A DNA stretch of 64,000 nt from an uncultured Paracoccaceae bacterium (GTDB taxonomy: Bacteria > Pseudomonadota > Alphaproteobacteria > Rhodobacterales > Rhodobacteraceae). Positions 16,712-25,278 of this stretch are shown here, in pieces. The notes under the pieces were generated by a model that was given only the letters and a program-made list of their open reading frames with translations, was not told the origin of the DNA and made no database searches. The DNA is taken from contig CAKSTR010000001.1 in assembly GCA_934500835.1 (NCBI GenBank), forward strand, positions 124,001 through 188,000. Reading direction: 5' to 3'. Each line of letters begins with the position of its first letter. Position 1 is the first letter of the stretch. A program made the position numbers and the translations under genes.

Positions 16712-17656
16712 ATGGCACCCAGAAAGATCATCATCGACACCGATCCCGGACAGGACGATGCCTTCGCCCTGCTCTTCGCGCTTGGCGCGCCGGAGGAGCT
16801 GGAGGTTCTGGGCGTGACCACGGTGGGCGGCAACGTGCCGCTGGCGCGCACCACCACCAATGCGCTGCAACTGGTGGAACTGGCCGGGCGCGACGAGGTT
16901 CCGGTCTTTGCCGGCTGCCCGCGCCCGATGCTGAAGCGGCTGCAGACCGCCGAATATGTGCATGGCGAGACCGGCATCGACGGCTGGACCCCCGCCCCGC
17001 CCCGGCTGCAGGCCCGCACCGAACATGCGGTGACCTGGATGGTCCGCACCATCATGGACGCGCCCGAAGGCGAGATCACCGTCTGCACCCTTGGGCCGAT
17101 GACCAATCTGGGCATGGCCATGGTGATGGAGCCGCGAATCATCCCCCGGCTGCGCGAGGTCGTGCTGATGGGCGGCGGCTATTTCCAGGGCGGCAATGCC
17201 ACCCCGGCGGCCGAGTTCAACATCTGGGTCGATCCGCAGGCCGCCAGCCTGGTCTTCGACTCGGGCGCCCCTGTCACCATGGCCTCGATCGACTGCACCT
17301 GGACCGCGATGATGACGCCGGACTGGGTGCGCTCGCTCTCGGCACTGAAGTCGGATTCGGCCCAGGCGCTGATCGGCATGGCCGATTTCTTCATGGCCTA
17401 CGGCGGCCACAAGTTCGACACGCCCGACCGGCCGATCCATGACGCCTGCGTGCCCGGATACCTTCTGGTCCCCGAGGCCTTCGCCTTCAAGCAGTGCAAT
17501 GTGGTGATCGAGACCCGCAGCCCCGAGACCGAGGGCATGACCGTGGTCGACTGGTGGGACACCACGGGCCGCGCCAAGAACTGCAAGGTTCTGGGCAAGG
17601 TCGATGCGCCGCGGTTCTTCGACCGGATGTACCGTGCCTTCGCCACCCTGCCCTGA
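16712..17656 (+). CDS. Inosine-uridine nucleoside hydrolase family protein
   Basis: This encodes 314 residues with GCAGGGAAG as ribosome-binding site. The calcium-binding Asp cluster of nucleoside N-ribohydrolases is intact: IIIDTDPGQDDAFALLFAL (residues 6-24). Other family features are GVTTVGGNVPLARTTTNALQL, CTLGPMTNLGMAM, VVLMGGGYFQGGNATPAAEFNIWVDPQAA and PIHDACVPGYLLVPEAF, the last providing the final metal-binding Asp. Such enzymes hydrolyse the glycosidic bond of nucleosides or related N-ribosides. There is no base-salvage gene nearby, so the natural substrate is open; an imported ribosylated compound is plausible. Confidence 0.92.
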   Translation: MAPRKIIIDTDPGQDDAFALLFALGAPEELEVLGVTTVGGNVPLARTTTNALQLVELAGRDEVPVFAGCPRPMLKRLQTAEYVHGETGIDGWTPAPPRLQARTEHAVTWMVRTIMDAPEGEITVCTLGPMTNLGMAMVMEPRIIPRLREVVLMGGGYFQGGNATPAAEFNIWVDPQAASLVFDSGAPVTMASIDCTWTAMMTPDWVRSLSALKSDSAQALIGMADFFMAYGGHKFDTPDRPIHDACVPGYLLVPEAFAFKQCNVVIETRSPETEGMTVVDWWDTTGRAKNCKVLGKVDAPRFFDRMYRAFATLP

Positions 17657-17676
17657 CGCCGCTTTTCGGGGCGCGG

Positions 17677-20600
17677 TCATCTGGCCGCGGTCCCGACCTT
17701 GCGGCGGGCCGTCTGCGGCGCTTCGGCCGGCGGCGCTCCGCCGTCCTGCCCGCCCGTCGCCAGCCCCTGCCGGTAGCGTGCCAGATTGGCCGCCTTCACC
17801 GGGCCGAAGCCCACCACCTGCAGCACCGCCGCCGCCTCGGCCGTGGCCTGCGGCAGGGTCTCGGGCGTCAGCCTGTCGATCAGCGCGCCCATCCGTGCCA
17901 GATAGTCGTCGCGCAAGGCCCTTTCCTCGCGGCGCTCATGCGTCAGGCCGAACAGGTCGAACGCTGTGCCCCGCAGGACTTTCAACCGCGCCAGCAGCCG
18001 GAACGCCGGCACGATCCAGGGGCCGAAGGCGCGTTTTCTGGGCCGTCCGGTGCGCAGATCGCGCCCCGGCAGCAGCGGCGGGGCCAGATGGAAGGCCAGC
18101 TTCGGCGCGCCTTCATAGCCGTCCTGCAAGGACGCCAGGAAGGCCGGGTCACTGTGCAGCCGCGCGACCTCGTATTCGTCCTTGTAGGCCATGACATGCC
18201 GTGCGCCGCGCATCAGCGCCAGAATGAAAGCCTCGGCCCCCGGACCCTGCGCTGCCGCCTCGGCCCGGGCGATCAGATCGCCGTAGCGTTGCGCATAGGC
18301 CGCATCCTGCCAGGCAGTCAGATCGGCGATATGCCTTGCCTTCAGCCCTGCGCGGTCCAACTCGGGCACGGCCGCGGGCGCCGCAAAGCGCCCCGGCTCC
18401 TGCGCCAGCCGGCGGCCGGCCTCGAAAGCGGCAAGGTTCTTCGCCACCCCCCCCCCGTTCATGCGGATCGCCGTCTCGATCGCCGCGGCCGAGACCGGGA
18501 TCAGCCCCTGCTGGAACGCCAGCCCCGCCAGCAGCATATTGGCCGAGATGCCATCCCCGAAATGGCGCAGCGCAAGGCCGGTGGCATCGGCCAGCGTCAG
18601 CCGGTCCGCCCCGCAGCGCGCACGCAGCTGCGCCAACGGCAGATCCAGATGCTGCGCGCCCCGGCTGTCCTGCACGAAGCCCGCCGTCGGCGTGACCGAG
18701 GCATCGGCGACCACCCGCGTCTGCCCCGGCGCGATGGTGCGCAGCGCCTTGGCCGAGGCCGCGACGACGGTGTCGAAGGCCAGAACCGCGTCGGCCTCGC
18801 CCTCGCCGATGCGGGGGGCGGTCAGGGCGGCCTGGCTGCGGGCGAAATGCAGATGCGACATCACCGCGCCGTTCTTCTGCGCAAGCCCGGTCTGGTCCAG
18901 CGCCAGAAGCGACAGCCCGTCCAGCTGCGCCGCCTGCGCCAGCACCGCGCTGACGGTGATGACACCCGTCCCGCCGATGCCGGTCAGCAGAAGGCTCCAC
19001 GCCCGGTCAAGGCCAGCCGGCACAGGGTCGGGCAACGCGGTGTCGAAGACAGGCAGCGGTGCCGGCGCGGCCTTGCGGCGGGTGCCGGTGACCGTCACGA
19101 AACTGGGGCAAAAGCCCTTCATGCAACTGGTATCGGCATTGCAGGCCGATTGGTTGATCTGCCGCTTGGTGCCGAGCGGGGTTTCCAGGGGTTCAACGGC
19201 GATGCAGTTCGACTGCACCGAACAATCGCCGCAACCCTCGCAGACCGCAGGGTTGATGCGGATCTGCGCGGGCGCCACCGGATAGCTGCCGCGCTTGCGG
19301 CGGCGGCGCTTTTCGGCGGCGCAGACCTGATCATAGACGATGGCCGTGATCCCCGGCTGGTCGCGCAGCCGCTCCTGCTCGGCCGGCATATGGTCGCGCG
19401 GCAAGAGCCTGACACCGGCGGGCAACTGGCCCTTCAGCAACTCAGGCCGTTCCGAGATCACCACGACCTCGCGCAGCCCTTCGGCGCGCAACTGGTCCAC
19501 GATGGCGGGCACCGAAATCTCGCCGTCGTGTTTCTGGCCGCCGGTCATCGCCACGGCATCGTTGAACAGGATCTTGTAGGTGGCCGTCACCCCCGCCGCC
19601 ACCGCCGCCCGGATCGCCAGCAGGCCCGAGTGGAAATAGGTGCCGTCGCCCATGTGGACGAAGATGTGCCGCTCATCGGTGAAGGGCGCCACGCCCAGCC
19701 AGTTGGCGCCTTCGCCGCCCATCTGGGTGAAGGTCTCGACGTTGCGGCCCATCGCCACCGCCAGCATCGAACAACCGATCCCGGCAATCGCCCGGCTGCC
19801 ATCTGGCAGTTTCGTCGATACCGAATGCGGGCAGCCCGAACAGAAGTAGGGCACGCGCATCGGCATGTCCGCCGGAGTGGCGACCGGGGGCAGCGCCGGC
19901 ATGTTGTGCCCCTGCCCCGCCTGCGGCCCCAGACCGAAAACCTCGGCCAGCACGCGCAACAGCATCCGCGCATCGAACTCGGCGGTGGAGGACAGAAGCG
20001 CGCCTCCCGCGGGCCCGGTCTTGCCCCAAAGCCGCGGCGCATCGGCCAGCCCGTAGAACTGGGCGCGGATCTGGTCCTCGATCACCGGGCGCTTTTCCTC
20101 GATGACCAGAATGTCGGTCAGACCGTCGCGGAACCGGTCCAGCACCTGCGGATCGGCCGGCCAGACGAGAGCCATCCGCAAGACCCGGATCCCCGCCGCC
20201 TCGGGCGTGGTGCCCAGAAGCTCGAAAGCGTGCATCAGGTCGCGCCAGGCCTTGCCCGTGGTCACGATGCCGAAGCGCGCCGCCGGGCCGGCGCCGGTGA
20301 TTTCGTCCAGCCCGTTGGCGCGGGCATAGGCCTGCGCCGCGCGCAGCTTGACCTCAAGCCGCACCTCCTGCGCAAGGTTCTGGTCGGGCCAGCGGATCGA
20401 CAGCCCGTCTGCCGGCCGCTCGAACTCTGGTTCCACGGGCCGCCAGCCGCGCCCCGGCAAATCCAGCGTCTGCGAGCATTCGACAATCTCGGTCTGGCAT
20501 TTCAGCCCGACCCAGGCGCCGGAGAACCGGCTCATCGCGATGCCATGCAACCCCATCCGCACATAGTCATCCACGCCCGATGGCGCCAGAATCGGCACCA

Positions 20601-21132
20601 TGGCCGAGATGAGGTTGTGCTCGGACTGGTGCGGCAGGGTCGAGGACACCGCCGCATGGTCATCGCCCATCAAAAGAAGGACACCGCCCTTCGGTGCCGT
20701 GCCGGCGGCATTGGCATGGCGGATCGCATCCATCGACCGGTCGATCCCCGGCCCCTTGCCATACCAGATCGCAAAGACCCCGTCGTGACGCGCGCCCTTG
20801 GAAAAGCCCAGTTGCTGCGTGCCCCAGACCGCCGTCGCCGCCAGATCCTCGTTCAGCCCGGGCTGAAAGCGGATTTCGGTGCCCTGCAATTCCTTGCCGG
20901 CCTTCTCGATCTCGCGGTCGAACCCCGCCAGAGGAGAGCCGCGATAGCCCGAGACATAGCCGGCAGTGTTGAACCCCTCGGCCCGGTCCAGCGCCGATTG
21001 TTCGATCAGCAGCCGAATCAGCGCCTGCGTTCCCGAGACCAGAATGCGGCCCTCGGCGCGGCCATAGCGGCTTGCGGCAACGGAATTCGCTTCCGGCCCG
21101 GCTTGCGCGGCGTCGCTTGCTGCCATCTTCAT
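17677..21132 (-). CDS. Fused indolepyruvate ferredoxin oxidoreductase family protein
   Basis: This encodes 1151 residues from the ATG at 21132; TTG at 21168 is an alternative and neither has a strong site. The domain order is an N-terminal pyruvate-ferredoxin-type domain (GYVSGYRGSPLAGFDREI), a ThDP-binding domain (FCSGCPHS at 430-437, MGDGTYFHSGLL near 495 and ILFNDAVAMTGGQ), two Cys clusters for Fe-S centres (CEGCGDCSVQSNC at 631-643 and CNADTSCMKGFC at 664-675), then an IorB-like gamma domain (LLTGIGGTGVITVSAVLAQAA) and a C-terminal extension. The family oxidatively decarboxylates aryl or branched 2-oxoacids to acyl-CoA, reducing ferredoxin. A HisC-like aminotransferase 3 kb away could supply the oxoacid. 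Confidence 0.92.
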   Translation of the reverse strand: MKMAASDAAQAGPEANSVAASRYGRAEGRILVSGTQALIRLLIEQSALDRAEGFNTAGYVSGYRGSPLAGFDREIEKAGKELQGTEIRFQPGLNEDLAATAVWGTQQLGFSKGARHDGVFAIWYGKGPGIDRSMDAIRHANAAGTAPKGGVLLLMGDDHAAVSSTLPHQSEHNLISAMVPILAPSGVDDYVRMGLHGIAMSRFSGAWVGLKCQTEIVECSQTLDLPGRGWRPVEPEFERPADGLSIRWPDQNLAQEVRLEVKLRAAQAYARANGLDEITGAGPAARFGIVTTGKAWRDLMHAFELLGTTPEAAGIRVLRMALVWPADPQVLDRFRDGLTDILVIEEKRPVIEDQIRAQFYGLADAPRLWGKTGPAGGALLSSTAEFDARMLLRVLAEVFGLGPQAGQGHNMPALPPVATPADMPMRVPYFCSGCPHSVSTKLPDGSRAIAGIGCSMLAVAMGRNVETFTQMGGEGANWLGVAPFTDERHIFVHMGDGTYFHSGLLAIRAAVAAGVTATYKILFNDAVAMTGGQKHDGEISVPAIVDQLRAEGLREVVVISERPELLKGQLPAGVRLLPRDHMPAEQERLRDQPGITAIVYDQVCAAEKRRRRKRGSYPVAPAQIRINPAVCEGCGDCSVQSNCIAVEPLETPLGTKRQINQSACNADTSCMKGFCPSFVTVTGTRRKAAPAPLPVFDTALPDPVPAGLDRAWSLLLTGIGGTGVITVSAVLAQAAQLDGLSLLALDQTGLAQKNGAVMSHLHFARSQAALTAPRIGEGEADAVLAFDTVVAASAKALRTIAPGQTRVVADASVTPTAGFVQDSRGAQHLDLPLAQLRARCGADRLTLADATGLALRHFGDGISANMLLAGLAFQQGLIPVSAAAIETAIRMNGGGVAKNLAAFEAGRRLAQEPGRFAAPAAVPELDRAGLKARHIADLTAWQDAAYAQRYGDLIARAEAAAQGPGAEAFILALMRGARHVMAYKDEYEVARLHSDPAFLASLQDGYEGAPKLAFHLAPPLLPGRDLRTGRPRKRAFGPWIVPAFRLLARLKVLRGTAFDLFGLTHERREERALRDDYLARMGALIDRLTPETLPQATAEAAAVLQVVGFGPVKAANLARYRQGLATGGQDGGAPPAEAPQTARRKVGTAAR

Positions 21133-21200
21133 CCCCAAGTGCCGGGCCCGCTCCACCGGGCTGCCCAAAGACTACGCCCCGCCCGGCGCAAGTCAAACCG

Positions 21201-21218
21201 ATATTCCAATATTAAAAT
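21201..21218 (+). promoter_or_regulatory. Palindromic operator next to a -10 box (site B)
   Basis: The perfect inverted repeat ATATT-CC-AATAT lies at 21201-21212, directly followed by TAAAAT (21213-21218), a 5/6 match to a -10 box for the acuI-like gene. It sits in the 169-base divergent region shared with the fused oxidoreductase gene and matches site A at 16676-16687 in both arms and spacing. Confidence 0.6.
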
Positions 21219-21301
21219 AGAGGTTGCGTCGGGCAGGGGAAACGGGAAACCTGTGCCGGCGCGGGCCGCTTCGGGCCGCGCAGCATGAGGGAGGGCGCTT
21301 G

Positions 21302-22294
21302 ATGGGCACCACATTCACGGCGATGGTCATCCGGGACCACGAGGGCAAGCCCCGGGCCGGGTTCGAAGAGCTGACCCTGGCCGACCTGCCCGACAATGAG
21401 GTGCTGGTCGAGATCAGCCACTCCAGTGTGAACTTCAAGGACGGGCTGGCGCTGAGCGGCAAGGGCCGCATCGCGCGCCGCCTGCCGATGGTGGCCGGGA
21501 TCGACCTGGCCGGCACCGTGGTCGAGTCGCGCGATCCGGCCTGGGTGGCGGGCGACAGGGTCATCGTCAACGGCTGGGGCCTGTCGGAAACCGAATGGGG
21601 CGCCTATACGCGGTTTCAGCGGCTGAAGCCCGGCCATCTGACCCGCCTGCCCGCCGGCTTCACCCCGGCCGAAGCCATGGCCATCGGCACCGCCGGCTAT
21701 ACCGCTGCGCTGTGCGTGCTGGCGCTGTCGGATTTTGGCGCGCTTGAAGGGGGTCCGCAGGAGGTTCTGGTGACCGGCGCCGCGGGGGGCGTGGGCAGCG
21801 TGGCGGTTGCCCTGCTGGCCGCGCTTGGCCACCGCGTCACCGCCTCGACCGGGCGGCCGCAGGAGCAGGACTTCCTGACCGGACTGGGCGCCGCGGCGCT
21901 GCTGGACCGCAACGAATTGTCGGCTGCGGGCAAGCCCCTGCAGCCCGAACGCTGGGCCGCCGCCGTCGATGCGGTGGGCAGCCATACGCTGGCGAATGTT
22001 CTGGCGCAGACCCGCTATGGCGGCGCAGTTGCCGCCTGCGGGCTGGCGCAGGGTGCCGATCTGCCCGGTACGGTGATGCCGCATATCCTGCGCGCCGTGG
22101 CTCTGCTGGGGGTGGATTCCGTCATGGTGCCGCAGGCAAAGCGCGCCCGCGCCTGGGATCTGCTGGACCGTCACCTTGACCGCGGCAAGCTGGCCGCCCT
22201 GACCGTCACCGCGCCGATGTCGGCCCTGCCCGATCTTGCGCAGAAGATCGTCGCCGGCCAGCTGCGCGGCCGCACCGTCATTGAAATCGGCTGA
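21302..22294 (+). CDS. acuI: AcuI/YhdH family acryloyl-CoA reductase
   Basis: This encodes 330 residues with GAGGGAGGG before the ATG. It is a zinc-free medium-chain reductase of the AcuI/YhdH subfamily, which uses NADPH to reduce acryloyl-CoA to propionyl-CoA. Subfamily signatures are HSSVNFKDGLALSGKGRIARRLPMVAGIDLAGTVV, GWGLSETEWGAYT, IGTAGYTAALCVLAL, the nucleotide-binding VTGAAGGVGSVAVALLAALGH and ACGLAQGADLPGTVMPHILRAVALLGVDS. It lies 14 bases before an enoyl-CoA hydratase gene, a pairing suited to handling short enoyl-CoA esters. The exact substrate here is not proven. Confidence 0.88.
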   Translation: MGTTFTAMVIRDHEGKPRAGFEELTLADLPDNEVLVEISHSSVNFKDGLALSGKGRIARRLPMVAGIDLAGTVVESRDPAWVAGDRVIVNGWGLSETEWGAYTRFQRLKPGHLTRLPAGFTPAEAMAIGTAGYTAALCVLALSDFGALEGGPQEVLVTGAAGGVGSVAVALLAALGHRVTASTGRPQEQDFLTGLGAAALLDRNELSAAGKPLQPERWAAAVDAVGSHTLANVLAQTRYGGAVAACGLAQGADLPGTVMPHILRAVALLGVDSVMVPQAKRARAWDLLDRHLDRGKLAALTVTAPMSALPDLAQKIVAGQLRGRTVIEIG

Positions 22295-22308
22295 GAGAGA
22301 CCCTGCAC

Positions 22309-23118
22309 ATGTCCGAAGACCTGCTGATCTGGGAGAAAGACCCCCAGGACGCCTTCGTCACCCTGACGATGAACCGCCCCGACAAGATGAACGCGATGAA
22401 TCAGGCGCTTGGCGATGCGCTTGAGGCCGCGATCCTGCGCGCGGTGCGCGACCCCGACATCCGCGCCATCGTGCTGACCGGGGCGGGCCGCGCCTTCTCG
22501 GCCGGCTTCGACCTTGGCGGCGAGGATTTCGAGATGGACGCCGATCGCTGGCGCGACGACATCGGCGAGAACATGCGTCGCTTCCGGATGATCCATGACG
22601 CCCCGATCCCGATCATCGCCGCCGTCAACGGCTTCTGCCTGGCCGGCGGGCTGGAGCTGATGATGTGCTGCGACATGGCCATCGCGGCGGATGACGCCAG
22701 ACTGGGCGAACCCGAGGTCCGCCATGTCTCGGCCCCGCCGACGCTGATGCTGCCCTGGACCGTGCCGATGATCCATGCGCGCCATCTGATGTATACCGGC
22801 GATCTGATCGACGGCACCGAGGCCGCCCGCATCCATCTGGTGAACAAGGCCGTGCCGCGCGACCGCCTGATGGACGAGGCCCGCCGTCTGGCCCGCAAAT
22901 GCGCCCGGATGCCCGGCGCCTCGATCAAATATGCCAAGGCGGCGCTGAACCACTACCAGCAGACCGCCGGGCTGGAAAGCAGCTGGACCTACAACCGCGA
23001 AACCACGGCGATCCTGCACGCCTCGGACGAGGGCAAATACTGGATGCGGCTTCTGAAGGAGAAATCGCTGAAAGGCTTTCTTGAAGAGCGCGAGGCGCCG
23101 TTCAGGGAACTGGACTGA
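22309..23118 (+). CDS. Enoyl-CoA hydratase/isomerase family protein
   Basis: This encodes 269 residues, a crotonase-fold enzyme. The oxyanion hole region is RAFSAGFDLGGEDF, and the catalytic acid pair of true hydratases is present: Glu116 in LAGGLELMMCCDMA and Glu136 in ARLGEPEV. It is therefore expected to hydrate a 2-enoyl-CoA. Its operon with the AcuI-like reductase resembles the acuI-acuH arrangement of acrylate metabolism, where one enzyme reduces and the other hydrates acryloyl-CoA. Other CoA substrates are equally possible. Confidence 0.9.
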   Translation: MSEDLLIWEKDPQDAFVTLTMNRPDKMNAMNQALGDALEAAILRAVRDPDIRAIVLTGAGRAFSAGFDLGGEDFEMDADRWRDDIGENMRRFRMIHDAPIPIIAAVNGFCLAGGLELMMCCDMAIAADDARLGEPEVRHVSAPPTLMLPWTVPMIHARHLMYTGDLIDGTEAARIHLVNKAVPRDRLMDEARRLARKCARMPGASIKYAKAALNHYQQTAGLESSWTYNRETTAILHASDEGKYWMRLLKEKSLKGFLEEREAPFRELD

Positions 23119-23142
23119 AACGGCGGGCCGGCAAGGCGCGCA

Positions 23143-23164
23143 AACGGCCCCTGCGGGGGCCGTT
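23143..23164 (+). terminator. Bidirectional hairpin between convergent genes
   Basis: AACGGCCCC (23143-23151) pairs with GGGGCCGTT (23156-23164) around TGCG. It lies between the enoyl-CoA hydratase stop and the stop of the convergent GntR regulator, with short A and T runs in the stem ends. Confidence 0.7.
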
Positions 23165-23170
23165 GTCGTC

Positions 23171-23902
23171 TCAGGCGCCGGCCTCGGCGCGCGCCTGAAC
23201 CGCGCGGTCGTAGACCTGGGCCTGATAGTCGATCAGCTCGCAAAAGGCAGAGGAAGCCGCAGCGCCGTCACGCTGTTTCAGCGCCTCGAAGATGCGGCGC
23301 TGGAAGGCGACCACGGTGTCGCGCTCGCGGTAGCGGAACGAGATCATGTTGACCGCCGGGATCAGCGCCTGATTGGCGATCACCATGACGAAGCGCATCA
23401 CCGCATTGCCGCCGGCCTCGGCCACGGCCTGATGGAAGGCAACCTCCTGGCTGCAGAAATCCTCGTCCGAGATATCGCGGTGATCGGCTTCCAGAAGGGC
23501 GGCGCCGATCCGCTCCAGATCCTCGGGGCCGGCGTTCTGGCAGGCCATGTCCAGCGCCGTCAGCCCAAGATTGCGCCGCGTCTCGACGATGTCCGCCAGA
23601 TCGAACACCCCCAGCGAGACCAGCCAGTTCGTCGTCTCATGCACGGATTGCGCCGCCATCTCCAGCGAGGGCGTGTTGACGAAGACCCCGCCACGCGGCC
23701 CGCGCTTCGACCGGATCAGCTTCTTCGCCGCGAGGATCTTCATCGCCTCGCGCACCGTGGGCTGCGAGACACCGAAGCGTTCGGCAATGTCGATTTCCGA
23801 CGGCAGCCGCGCCTCGACGCTGAGCCTGCCCTGGATGATATCGCCCTGCAGACTGTCGGCGATCTGCCGGGCAAGGCCGGTGTTGCGTTCTATCGGGGCC
23901 AT
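23171..23902 (-). CDS. GntR-family transcriptional regulator with FCD domain
   Basis: This encodes 243 residues from the ATG at 23902, with CAGGAA upstream. The winged helix is at residues about 10-75 (RQIADSLQGDIIQGRLSVEARLPSEIDIAERFGVSQPTVREAMKILAAKKLIRSKRGPRGGVFV). The C-terminal all-helical FCD domain carries metal- or ligand-binding histidines in DHRDIS and EVAFHQAVAEAGGN. FadR-type regulators of this group usually repress catabolic genes until an organic acid binds. It is transcribed divergently from the aminotransferase gene and may control the palindromes at 16.7 and 21.2 kb. Confidence 0.92.
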   Translation of the reverse strand: MAPIERNTGLARQIADSLQGDIIQGRLSVEARLPSEIDIAERFGVSQPTVREAMKILAAKKLIRSKRGPRGGVFVNTPSLEMAAQSVHETTNWLVSLGVFDLADIVETRRNLGLTALDMACQNAGPEDLERIGAALLEADHRDISDEDFCSQEVAFHQAVAEAGGNAVMRFVMVIANQALIPAVNMISFRYRERDTVVAFQRRIFEALKQRDGAAASSAFCELIDYQAQVYDRAVQARAEAGA

Positions 23903-24106
23903 GCGTTCCTGCCTGGGATACGTGTTCGGGTGCCCGCCAAGCGGATGACTGGCTGCTTGCCCGAACCTAGCAGTCCCGGGCCGGGTCAGACAATCCGCCG
24001 CCGGCAGATTATTTCCACATTTAAATATGCAAACCGATTGACCTTCCCCGACAATCTGGAAACATGCCGCCATCCGACCAGCCCCCTTGCAACCTGAGGT
24101 GCCCGA

Positions 24107-25219
24107 ATGCCCGACCAGACCGCCGTCCCGCAGCCCCGCATGGCGGGCGCGATGATCAGCGTGGTGCGCCGGCTTGACGGGATCGACGTCTCGCGGCTGG
24201 TCAACCTGTCGGTGAACGAAAACGCCTGGGGCAGCGCGCCCGGCACCATCGCCGCGACGGCGGATGCCGCGCGCCATGCCGCACTGTACTCCGACACAAA
24301 GGCATGGGCGTTGCGCGAGGCGATCGGCCGTTTCCACGGCGTCGACCCGGCCTGCGTGGTGCCGGGCAACGGTTCGGAGGAGATCCTGGACATCGTGGGC
24401 CGGGTCTATGCCCGCCCCGGCGATCAGATCCTGGCCCCGGCCCTGTCTTTCGCGCAGTTCCGCATCGTGGCCTGGCGGCTTGGTGTGGACTATGTGGAAA
24501 GCCCGGTCGTCGGGCAGCTGGATGTGGACCTTGCCGCCCTGATCGCCGCCGTCACCCCGCGCACCCGCGTGGTGTTTCTGGCCAATCCCGGCAACCCGAC
24601 CGGCCGCGCCCTGTCAGGGGCCGAGATTGAAACGCTGGCCGACGCCCTGCCCGGCAATGTGGTTCTGGTGCTGGACTGCGCCTATGCCGAGTTTGGCGAG
24701 GCCGAGGCCACCGCCACGGCCATGCGGCTGGCGCAAGAGCGGCCCAATGTGCTGACCACGCGCACCTTTTCAAAGGCATGGGGCATGGCCGGGCTGCGAT
24801 TGGGCTGGGGTGTCGCGCAACCGGCGGTCGCCGATGCGCTGAACGCGATGCGCGGGATCGGCAATGTCTCGGGGCCGACGCAAGCCGCCGGCATCGCGGC
24901 CTTGCAGCATCCCGACACCCCCGCCTGGCTGGCCGATGGTGCGGCAAAGGTGCGCCGCGCCCGCGACCGGCTGACCGGCAGCCTGCGCCAGTCCGGCTAT
25001 GAGGTGCCGGACAGCCACGCCAATTTCGTCATGGCCCGGGTTCCGGCCGGTCTTTCGGTCACTGCGGGCGATCTGGTCCGCCGCGTGGCCGAGGCCGGCG
25101 TGCTGATCCGCGCCTGCGACGATTACGGTCTGGATGACTGGCTGCGCATCTCGGTTGGCGAGGATCAGCCGATGGCAACGGTGGTCGAGGTGCTGGCCGC
25201 CGCCACCCGCGCGGGCTGA
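24107..25219 (+). CDS. Class I/II aminotransferase, histidinol-phosphate aminotransferase-like
   Basis: This encodes 370 residues. The fold-type I PLP site is complete: the Schiff-base Lys223 in RTFSKAWGMAGLRLGW, Asp190 and Tyr193 in LVLDCAYAEFGE, and NPGNPTG near residue 160. Substrate binding near SVNENAWGSAP resembles HisC. Biosynthetic hisC normally sits with other his genes, and the only one here, hisI, is 19 kb away. A catabolic role is therefore more likely: removing nitrogen from a histidine-like or aromatic amino acid to give a 2-oxoacid for the nearby ferredoxin oxidoreductase. This link is an inference. Confidence 0.9.
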   Translation: MPDQTAVPQPRMAGAMISVVRRLDGIDVSRLVNLSVNENAWGSAPGTIAATADAARHAALYSDTKAWALREAIGRFHGVDPACVVPGNGSEEILDIVGRVYARPGDQILAPALSFAQFRIVAWRLGVDYVESPVVGQLDVDLAALIAAVTPRTRVVFLANPGNPTGRALSGAEIETLADALPGNVVLVLDCAYAEFGEAEATATAMRLAQERPNVLTTRTFSKAWGMAGLRLGWGVAQPAVADALNAMRGIGNVSGPTQAAGIAALQHPDTPAWLADGAAKVRRARDRLTGSLRQSGYEVPDSHANFVMARVPAGLSVTAGDLVRRVAEAGVLIRACDDYGLDDWLRISVGEDQPMATVVEVLAAATRAG

Positions 25220-25243
25220 TCCCGCCCGCCCCGACCGAAGAGA

Positions 25244-25270
25244 GGCGGGGCCGCCTTGTGCCGCCCCGCC
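25244..25270 (+). terminator. Hairpin between convergent operons
   Basis: GGCGGGGC (25244-25251) pairs with GCCCCGCC (25263-25270), between the aminotransferase stop and the convergent BtpA-family gene. No T-run is seen. Confidence 0.5.
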
Positions 25271-25278
25271 CGCCGCGA

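Noticed and set aside
17494..21288. Very long open frame on the plus strand opposite the ferredoxin oxidoreductase gene (over 1200 codons).
   Set aside because: It is antisense to a gene with clear ThDP and Fe-S motifs. Its translation is Arg/His/Gln-rich without domains, an artefact of high GC content.
24005..24030. AT-rich island before the aminotransferase gene as a third copy of the ATATT-N2-AATAT operator.
   Set aside because: It shares AT-richness and a central CC but matches only two of five bases in each arm, so it does not qualify. It may simply be a promoter.
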